Source: Antitrichia curtipendula (Eukaryota > Streptophyta > Bryopsida > Hypnales > Leucodontaceae). Taken from it: a stretch of DNA of 64,000 nt. Below are positions 51,242 through 61,300 of this stretch, piece after piece. The notes beneath the pieces are model-generated. The model searched no databases, was not told where the DNA came from, and saw nothing but the letters and a program-made list of their open reading frames with translations. Positions within the stretch are counted from its first letter, which is position 1, and each line of letters begins with the position of its first letter. The DNA lies in the NCBI GenBank assembly GCA_951230915.1, contig OX579636.1, positions 46,503,912 through 46,567,911 of the forward strand. Direction: 5' to 3'. Both the position numbers and the translations under genes were made by a program.

Positions 51242-54200
51242 CTTTCGTCTTGTGTATCAGGTGCCATCTCGTGTCTGGTCCTTTTCGGCGCCGAGAGCTT
51301 TGAGCTTGCTCCCTCGACGTGATCTCACTGGGAAGGGTGATCGGGTGTTTGATTATTTTTTGTGTTTCCTCCCACTTGTCATTTTGTCTTATGTATCAGG
51401 TCCTAGCTCAAGTTTGGTCCCTTTCGGCGCCGAGAGCTTTGAGTCTGCTCCCCCGACGTGATCTTACTGGGAGGGGTCACGGGTGTTTGAATATTTTTTT
51501 TTGTTTCCTCCCGCCCGTCCTTTCGTCTTGTGTATCAGGTGCCATCTCGTGTTTGGTCCCTTTCGGCGCCGAGAGCTTTGAGCCTGCTCCCCCGACGTGA
51601 TTCCACTGGGAGGGGTGATCGGGTGTTTGATTATTTTTTGTGTTTCCTCTCACTTGTCATTTCGTCTTATGTATTAGGTCCTAGCTCGTGTCTGGTCCCT
51701 TTCGGCGCCGAGAGCTTTGAGTCCGCTCCCCCGACGTGATCTTACTGGGAGGGGTCACGGGTGTTTGAATATTTTTTTTTGTTTCCTTCCGCCTTTCCTT
51801 TCGTCTTGTGTATCAGGTGCCATCTCGTGTTTGGTCCCTTTCGGCGCCGAGAGCTTTGAGCCTGCTCCCCCGACGTGATCCCACTGGGAGGGGTGATCGG
51901 GTGTTTGATTATTTTTTGTGTTTCCTCCCACTTGTCATTTTGTCTTATGTATCAGGTCCTAGCTCAAGTTTGGTCCCTTTCGGCGCCGAGAGCTTTGAGT
52001 CTGCTCCCCCGACGTGATCTTACTGGGAGGGGTCACGGGTGTTTGAATATTTTTTTTTGTTTCCTCCCGCCCGTCCTTTCGTCTTGTGTATCAGGTGCCA
52101 TCTCGTGTTTGGTCCCTTTCGGCGCCGAGAGCTTTGAGCCTGCTCCCCCGACGTGATTCCACTGGGAGGGGTGATCGGGTGTTTGATTATTTTTTGTGTT
52201 TCCTCGCACTTGTCATTTCGTCTTATGTATCAGGTCCTAGCTCGTGTCTGGTCCCTTTCGGCGCCGAGAGCTTTGAGTCTGCTCCCCCGACGTGATCTTA
52301 CTGGGAGGGGTCACGGGTGTTTGAATATTTTTTTTTGTTTCCTTCCGCCTTTCCTTTCGTCTTGTGTATCAGGTGCCATCTCGTGTTTGGTCCCTTTCGG
52401 CGCCGAGAGCTTTGAGCCTGCTCCCCCGACGTGATTCCACTGGGAGGGGTGATCGGGTGTTTGATTATTTTTTGTGTTTCCTCCCACTTGTCATTTTGTC
52501 TTATGTATCAGGTCCTAGCTCGTGTCTGGTCCCTTTCGGCGCCGAGAGCTTTGAGTCTGCTCCCCCGACGTGATCTTACTAGGAGGGGTCACGGGTGTTT
52601 GAATATTTTTTGTGTTTCCTCCCGCCTGTCCTTTCGTCTTGTGTATCAGGTGCCATCTCGTGTTTGGTCCCTTTCGGCGCCGAGAGCTTTGAGCCTGCTC
52701 CCCCGACGTGATTCCATTGGGAGGGGTGATCGGGTGTTTGATTATTTTTTGTGTCTCCTCCCACTTGTCATTTCGTGTTATGTATCAGGTCCTAGATCGT
52801 GTGTGGTCCCTTTCGGCGCCGAGAGCTTTGAGTCTGCTCCCCCGACGTGATCTTACTGGGAGGGGTCACGGGTGTTTGAATATTGTTATTTGTTTTCTCC
52901 CGCCCGTCCTTTCGTCTTGTGTATCAGGTCCCATCTCGTGATTGGTCCCTTTCGGTGCCAAGAGCTTTGAGCCTGCTCCCCCGACGTGATTCCACTGGGA
53001 GGGGTGATCGGGTGTTTGAATATTTTTTGTGTTTCCTCCTACTCGTCCTTTCGTCTTGTGTATCAGGTCCCATCTCGTGTTTGGTCCCTTTCGGCGCCGA
53101 GAGCTTTGAGCCTGCTCCCCCGACGTGATTCCACTGGGAGGGGTGATCGGGTGTTTGATTATTTTTTGTGTTTCCTCCCACTTGTCATTTTGTCTTATGT
53201 ATCAGGTCCCATCTCGTGTCCGGTCCCTTTCGCCGCCGAGAGCTTTGAGCCTGCGCCCCCAACGTGATCCCACTAGGAGGGGTGATCGGGTGTTTGAATA
53301 TTTTTTGTATTCCCTCCCGCCTGTCCTTTCGTCTTGTGTATCAGGTCCCATCTCGGGTTTGGTCCCTATCGGCGCCGAGAGCTTTGAGCCTGCTCCCCCG
53401 ACGTGATTCCACTAGGAGGGGTGATCGGGTGTTTGATTATTTTTTGTGTTTCCTCCCACTTGTCATTTTGTCTTATGTATCAGGTCCTAGCTCAAGTTTG
53501 GTCCCTTTCGGCGCCGAGAGCTTTGAGTCTGCTCCCCCGACGTGATCTTACTGGGAGGGGTCACGGGTGTTTGAATATTTTTTTTTGTTTCCTCCCGCCC
53601 GTCCTTTCGTCTTGTGTATCAGGTCCCATCTCGTGTTTGGTCCCTGTCGGCGCCGAGAGCTTTGAGCCTGCTCCCCCGACATGATCCCACTGGGAGGGGT
53701 GATCGGGTGTTTGATTTTTTTTTGTGTTTCCTCGCACTTGTCATTTCGTCTTATGTATCAGGTCCTAGCTCGTGTCTGGTCCCTTTCGGCGCCGAGAGCT
53801 TTGAGTCTGCTCCCCTGACGTGATCTTACTGGGAGGGGTCACGGGTGTTTGAATATTTTTTTTTGTTTCCTTCCGCCTTTCCTTTCGTCTTGTGTATCAG
53901 GTGCCATCTCGTGTTTGGTCCCTTTCGGCGCCGAGAGCTTTGAGCCTGCTCCCCCGACGTGATTCCACTGGGAGGGGTGATCGGGTGTTTGATTATTTTT
54001 TGTGTTTCCTCCCACTTGTCATTTTGTCTTATGTATCAGGTCCTAGCTCAAGTTTGGTCCCTTTCGGCGCCGAGAGCTTTGAGTCTGCTCCCCCGACGTG
54101 ATCTTACTGGGAGGGGTCACGGGTGTTTGAATATTTTTTTTTGTTTCCTTCCGCCTTTCCTTTCGTCTTGTGTATCAGGTGCCATCTCGTGTTTGGTCCC

Positions 54201-57200
54201 TTTCGGCGCCGAGAGCTTTGAGCCTGCTCCCCCGACGTGATTCCACTGGGAGGGGTGATCGGGTGTTTGATTATTTTTTGTGTTTCCTCCCACTTGTCAT
54301 TTTGTCTTATGTATCAGGTCCTAGCTCGTGTCTGGTCCCTTTCGGCGCCGAGAGCTTTGAGTCTGCTCCCCCGACGTGATCTTACTAGGAGGGGTCACGG
54401 GTGTTTGAATATTTTTTGTGTTTCCTCCCGCCTGTCCTTTCGTCTTGTGTATCAGGTCCCAGCTCGTCTCTGGTCCCTCTCGGCACCGAGAGCTTCGAGC
54501 CTGCTCCCCCGACGTGATCCCGTTGGGAGGGGTGATCGGGTGTTTGATTATTTTTTGTGTTTCCTCCCACTTGTCATTTCGTGTTATGTATCAGGTCCTA
54601 GATCGTGTGTGGTCCCTTTCGGCGCCGAGAGCTTTGAGTCTGCTCCCCCGACGTGATCTTACTGGGAGGGGTCACGGGTGTTTGAATATTTTTATTTGTT
54701 TTCTCCCGCCCGTCCTTTCGTCTTGTGTATCAGGTCCCATCTCGTGATTGGTCCCTTTCGGTGCCAAGAGCTTTGAGCCTGCTCCCCCGACGTGATTCCA
54801 CTGGGAGGGGTGATCGGGTGTTTGAATATTTTTTGTGTTTCCTCCTACTCGTCCTTTCGTCTTGTGTATCAGGTCCCATCTCGTGTTTGGTCCCTTTCGG
54901 CGCCGAGAGCTTTGAGCCTGCTCCCCCGACGTGATTCCACTGGGAGGGGTGATCGGGTGTTTGATTATTTTTTGTGTTTCCTCCCACTTGTCATTTTGTC
55001 TTATGTATCAGGTCCCATCTCGTGTCCGGTCCCTTTCGCCGCCGAGAGCTTTGAGCCTGCGCCCCCAACGTGATCCCACTAGGAGGGGTGATCGGGTGTT
55101 TGAATATTTTTTGTATTCCCTCCCGCCTGTCCTTTCGTCTTGTGTATCAGGTCCCATCTCGGGTTTGGTCCCTATCGGCGCCGAGAGCTTTGAGCCTGCT
55201 CCCCCGACGTGATTCCACTAGGAGGGGTGATCGGGTGTTTGATTATTTTTTGTGTTTCCTCCCACTTGTCATTTTGTCTTATGTATCAGGTCCTAGCTCA
55301 AGTTTGGTCCCTTTCGGCGCCGAGAGCTTTGAGTCTGCTCCCCCGACGTGATCTTACTGGGAGGGGTCACGGGTGTTTGAATATTTTTTGTGTTTCCTCC
55401 CACTCGTCCTTTCGTCTTGTGTATCAGGTCCCATCTCGTGTTTGGTCCCTGTCGGCGCCGAGAGCTTTGAGCCTGCTCCCCCGACATGATCCCACTGGGA
55501 GGGGTGATCGGGTGTTTGATTTTTTTTTGTGTTTCCTCTCACTTGTCATTTCGTCTTATGTATCAGGTCCTAGCTCGTGTCTGGTCCCTTTCGGCGCCGA
55601 GAGCTTTGAGTCTGCTCCCCTGACGTGATCTTACTGGGAGGGGTCACGGGTGTTTGAATATTTTTTTTTGTTTCCTTCCGCCTTTCCTTTCGTCTTGTGT
55701 ATCAGGTGCCATCTCGTGTTTGGTCCCTTTCGGCGCCGAGAGCTTTGAGCCTGCTCCCCCGACGTGATTCCACTGGGAGGGGTGATCGGGTGTTTGATTA
55801 TTTTTTGTGTTTCCTCCCACTTGTCATTTTGTCTTATGTATCAGGTCCTAGCTCAAGTTTGGTCCCTTTCGGCGCCGAGAGCTTTGAGTCTGCTCCCCCG
55901 ACGTGATCTTACTGGGAGGGGTCACGGGTGTTTGAATATTTTTTTTTGTTTCCTCCCGCCCGTCCTTTCGTCTTGTGTATCAGGTGCCATCTCGTGTTTG
56001 GTCCCTTTCGGCGCCGAGAGCTTTGAGCCTGCTCCCCCGACGTGATCCCACAGGGAGGGGTGATCGGGTGTTGGAATATTTTTTGTGTTTCCTCCCACTC
56101 GTCCTTTCGTCTTGTGTATCAGGTCCCATCTCGTGTTTGGTCCCTTTCGGCGCCGAGAGCTTTGAGCCTGCTCCCCCGACGTGATCCCACTGGGAGGGGT
56201 GATCGGGTGTTGGAATATTTTTTGTGTTTCCTTCCACTTGTCCTTTCGTCTTGTGTATCAGGTGCCATCTCGTGTTTGGTCCCTTTCGGCGCCGAGAGCT
56301 TTGAGCCTGCTCCCCCGACGTGATCCCACAGGGAGGGGTGATCGGGTGTTGGAATATTTTTTGTGTTTCCTCCCACTCGTCCTTTCGTCTTGTGTATCAG
56401 GTCCCATCTCGTGTTTGGTCCCTTTCGGCACCGAGAGCTTTGAGCCTGCTCCCCCGACGTGATTCCACTGGGAGGGGTGATTGGGTGTTTGATTATTTTT
56501 TGTGTTTCCTCCCACTTGTCATTTTGTCTTATGTATCAGGTCCTAGCTCAAGTTTGGTCCCTTTCGGCGCCGAGAGCTTTGAGTCTGCTCCCCCGACGTG
56601 ATCTTACTGGGAGGGGTCACGGGTGTTTGAATATTTTTTTTTGTTTCCTTCCGCCTTTCCTTTCGTCTTGTGTATCAGGTGCCATCTCGTGTTTGGTCCC
56701 TTTCGGCGCCGAGAGCTTTGAGCCTGCTCCCCCGACGTGATTCCACTGGGAGGGGTGATCGGGTGTTTGATTATTTTTTGTGTTTCCTCCCACTTGTCAT
56801 TTTGTCTTATGTATCAGGTCCTAGCTCGTGTCTGGTCCCTTTCGGCGCCGAGAGCTTTGAGTCCGCTCCCCCGACGTGATCTTACTGGGAGGGGTCACGG
56901 GTGTTTGAATATTTTTTTTGTTTCCTTCCACTTGTCCTTTCGTCTTGTGTATCAGGTGCCATCTCGTGTTTGGTCCCTTTCGGCACCGAGAGCTTTGAGC
57001 CTGCTCCCCCGACGTAATTCCACTGGGAGGGGTGATTGGGTGTTTGATTATTTTTTGTGTTTCCTCCCACTTGTCATTTCGTCTTATGTATCAGGTCCTA
57101 GCTCAAGTTTGGTCCCTTTCGGCGCCGAGAGCTTTGAGTCTGCTCCCCCGACGTGATCTTACTGGGAGGGGTCACGGGTGTTTGAATATTTTTTTTTGTT

Positions 57201-58325
57201 TCCTCCCGCCCGTCCTTTCGTCTTGTGTATCAGGTGCCATCTCGTGTTTGGTCCCTTTCGGCGCCGAGAGCTTTGAGCCTGCTCCCCCGACGTGATTCCA
57301 CTGGGAGGGGTGATCGGGTGTTTGATTATTTTTTGTGTTTCCTCCCACTTGTCATTTTGTCTTATGTATCAGGTCCTAGCTCGTGTCTGGTCCCTTTCGG
57401 CGCCGAGAGCTTTGAGTCTGCTCCCCTGACGTGATCTTACTAGGAGGGGTCATGGGTGTTTGAATATTTTTTTTTGTTTCCTCCTGCCCGTCCTTTCGTC
57501 TTGTGTATCAGGTGCCATCTCGTGTTTGGTCCCTTTCGGCACCGAGAGCTTTGAGCCTGCTCCCCCGACGTGATCTCACTGGGAAAGGTGATCGGGTGTT
57601 TGAATACTTTTTGTGTTTCCTCCCACTTGTCATTTCGTCTTGTGTGTTAGGTGCCATCTCGTGTGTGGTCCCTTTCGGCGCCGAGAGCTTTGAGCTTGCT
57701 CCCCCGACGTGATCTCACTGGGAAAGGTGATCGGGTGTTTGAATACTTTTTGTGTTTCCTCCCACTTGTCATTTCGTCTTGTGTGTCAGGTGCCATCTCG
57801 TGTTTGGTCCCTTTGGGCACCGAGAGCTTCGAGCCTGCTCCCCCGACGTGATTCCACTGGGAGGGGTGATCGGGTGTTTGATTATTTTTTGTGTTTCCTC
57901 CCACTTGTCATTTCGTCTTGTGTGTTAGGTGCCATCTCGTGTTTGGTCCCTTTCGGCGCCGAGAGCTTTGAGCTTGCTCCCCCGACGTGATCTCACTGGG
58001 AAAGGTGATCGGGTGTTTGAATACTTTTTGTGTTTCCTCCCACTTGTCATTTCGTCTTGTGTGTCAGGTGCCATCTCGTGTTTGGTCCCTTTGGGCGCCG
58101 AGAGCTTTGAGCCTGCTCCCTCGACGTGATTCCACTGGGAGGGGTGATCGGGTGTTTGATTATTTTTTGTGTTTCCTCCCACTCGTCATTTCGTCTTGTG
58201 TATCAGGTGCCAACTCGTGTTTGGTCCCTTTCGTCGCCGAGAGCTTTGAGCCTGCTCCCCCGACGTGATCTTACTGGGAGGGGTCACGGGTGTTTGAATA
58301 TTTTTTTTGTTTCCTTCCACTTGTC
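51242..58325 (+). repeat. 7,084-bp higher-order repeat, copy 1
   Basis: Every diagnostic variant from about 51,242 to 56,916 recurs exactly 7,084 bases later. Examples are CTCGACGTGATCTCACTGGGAA at 51,312 and 58,396, GAATATTGTTATTTG at 52,878 and 59,962, and GTATTCCCTCCCGCC at 53,307 and 60,391. 7,084 is about 51 monomers. Left of 51,242 the sequences differ (CCGCCTTTCC against CCACTTGTCC), which sets the boundary. Confidence 0.88.
52300..55900 (+). repeat. 1,806-bp (13-monomer) tandem duplication inside the higher-order repeat
   Basis: Landmarks at 52,431, 52,986, 53,125, 53,264 and 53,403 recur at 54,237, 54,792, 54,931, 55,070 and 55,209, a constant 1,806-base offset. The shared rare variants include GTGCCAAGAGC, CGCCCCCAACGTG and TCTCGGGTTTGG. 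The two copies lie side by side at roughly 52.3-54.1 and 54.1-55.9 kb, and again in copy 2 of the large repeat. Borders are approximate. Confidence 0.8.
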
Positions 58326-61300
58326 CTTTCGTCTTGTGTATCAGGTGCCATCTCGTGTCTGGTCCTTTTCGGCGCCGAGAGCTTTGAGCTTGCTCCCTCG
58401 ACGTGATCTCACTGGGAAGGGTGATCGGGTGTTTGATTATTTTTTGTGTTTCCTCCCACTTGTCATTTTGTCTTATGTATCAGGTCCTAGCTCAAGTTTG
58501 GTCCCTTTCGGCGCCGAGAGCTTTGAGTCTGCTCCCCCGACGTGATCTTACTGGGAGGGGTCACGGGTGTTTGAATATTTTTTTTTGTTTCCTCCCGCCC
58601 GTCCTTTCGTCTTGTGTATCAGGTGCCATCTCGTGTTTGGTCCCTTTCGGCGCCGAGAGCTTTGAGCCTGCTCCCCCGACGTGATTCCACTGGGAGGGGT
58701 GATCGGGTGTTTGATTATTTTTTGTGTTTCCTCTCACTTGTCATTTCGTCTTATGTATTAGGTCCTAGCTCGTGTCTGGTCCCTTTCGGCGCCGAGAGCT
58801 TTGAGTCCGCTCCCCCGACGTGATCTTACTGGGAGGGGTCACGGGTGTTTGAATATTTTTTTTTGTTTCCTTCCGCCTTTCCTTTCGTCTTGTGTATCAG
58901 GTGCCATCTCGTGTTTGGTCCCTTTCGGCGCCGAGAGCTTTGAGCCTGCTCCCCCGACGTGATCCCACTGGGAGGGGTGATCGGGTGTTTGATTATTTTT
59001 TGTGTTTCCTCCCACTTGTCATTTTGTCTTATGTATCAGGTCCTAGCTCAAGTTTGGTCCCTTTCGGCGCCGAGAGCTTTGAGTCTGCTCCCCCGACGTG
59101 ATCTTACTGGGAGGGGTCACGGGTGTTTGAATATTTTTTTTTGTTTCCTCCCGCCCGTCCTTTCGTCTTGTGTATCAGGTGCCATCTCGTGTTTGGTCCC
59201 TTTCGGCGCCGAGAGCTTTGAGCCTGCTCCCCCGACGTGATTCCACTGGGAGGGGTGATCGGGTGTTTGATTATTTTTTGTGTTTCCTCGCACTTGTCAT
59301 TTCGTCTTATGTATCAGGTCCTAGCTCGTGTCTGGTCCCTTTCGGCGCCGAGAGCTTTGAGTCTGCTCCCCCGACGTGATCTTACTGGGAGGGGTCACGG
59401 GTGTTTGAATATTTTTTTTTGTTTCCTTCCGCCTTTCCTTTCGTCTTGTGTATCAGGTGCCATCTCGTGTTTGGTCCCTTTCGGCGCCGAGAGCTTTGAG
59501 CCTGCTCCCCCGACGTGATTCCACTGGGAGGGGTGATCGGGTGTTTGATTATTTTTTGTGTTTCCTCCCACTTGTCATTTTGTCTTATGTATCAGGTCCT
59601 AGCTCGTGTCTGGTCCCTTTCGGCGCCGAGAGCTTTGAGTCTGCTCCCCCGACGTGATCTTACTAGGAGGGGTCACGGGTGTTTGAATATTTTTTGTGTT
59701 TCCTCCCGCCTGTCCTTTCGTCTTGTGTATCAGGTGCCATCTCGTGTTTGGTCCCTTTCGGCGCCGAGAGCTTTGAGCCTGCTCCCCCGACGTGATTCCA
59801 TTGGGAGGGGTGATCGGGTGTTTGATTATTTTTTGTGTCTCCTCCCACTTGTCATTTCGTGTTATGTATCAGGTCCTAGATCGTGTGTGGTCCCTTTCGG
59901 CGCCGAGAGCTTTGAGTCTGCTCCCCCGACGTGATCTTACTGGGAGGGGTCACGGGTGTTTGAATATTGTTATTTGTTTTCTCCCGCCCGTCCTTTCGTC
60001 TTGTGTATCAGGTCCCATCTCGTGATTGGTCCCTTTCGGTGCCAAGAGCTTTGAGCCTGCTCCCCCGACGTGATTCCACTGGGAGGGGTGATCGGGTGTT
60101 TGAATATTTTTTGTGTTTCCTCCTACTCGTCCTTTCGTCTTGTGTATCAGGTCCCATCTCGTGTTTGGTCCCTTTCGGCGCCGAGAGCTTTGAGCCTGCT
60201 CCCCCGACGTGATTCCACTGGGAGGGGTGATCGGGTGTTTGATTATTTTTTGTGTTTCCTCCCACTTGTCATTTTGTCTTATGTATCAGGTCCCATCTCG
60301 TGTCCGGTCCCTTTCGCCGCCGAGAGCTTTGAGCCTGCGCCCCCAACGTGATCCCACTAGGAGGGGTGATCGGGTGTTTGAATATTTTTTGTATTCCCTC
60401 CCGCCTGTCCTTTCGTCTTGTGTATCAGGTCCCATCTCGGGTTTGGTCCCTATCGGCGCCGAGAGCTTTGAGCCTGCTCCCCCGACGTGATTCCACTAGG
60501 AGGGGTGATCGGGTGTTTGATTATTTTTTGTGTTTCCTCCCACTTGTCATTTTGTCTTATGTATCAGGTCCTAGCTCAAGTTTGGTCCCTTTCGGCGCCG
60601 AGAGCTTTGAGTCTGCTCCCCCGACGTGATCTTACTGGGAGGGGTCACGGGTGTTTGAATATTTTTTTTTGTTTCCTCCCGCCCGTCCTTTCGTCTTGTG
60701 TATCAGGTCCCATCTCGTGTTTGGTCCCTGTCGGCGCCGAGAGCTTTGAGCCTGCTCCCCCGACATGATCCCACTGGGAGGGGTGATCGGGTGTTTGATT
60801 TTTTTTTGTGTTTCCTCGCACTTGTCATTTCGTCTTATGTATCAGGTCCTAGCTCGTGTCTGGTCCCTTTCGGCGCCGAGAGCTTTGAGTCTGCTCCCCT
60901 GACGTGATCTTACTGGGAGGGGTCACGGGTGTTTGAATATTTTTTTTTGTTTCCTTCCGCCTTTCCTTTCGTCTTGTGTATCAGGTGCCATCTCGTGTTT
61001 GGTCCCTTTCGGCGCCGAGAGCTTTGAGCCTGCTCCCCCGACGTGATTCCACTGGGAGGGGTGATCGGGTGTTTGATTATTTTTTGTGTTTCCTCCCACT
61101 TGTCATTTTGTCTTATGTATCAGGTCCTAGCTCAAGTTTGGTCCCTTTCGGCGCCGAGAGCTTTGAGTCTGCTCCCCCGACGTGATCTTACTGGGAGGGG
61201 TCACGGGTGTTTGAATATTTTTTTTTGTTTCCTTCCGCCTTTCCTTTCGTCTTGTGTATCAGGTGCCATCTCGTGTTTGGTCCCTTTCGGCGCCGAGAGC

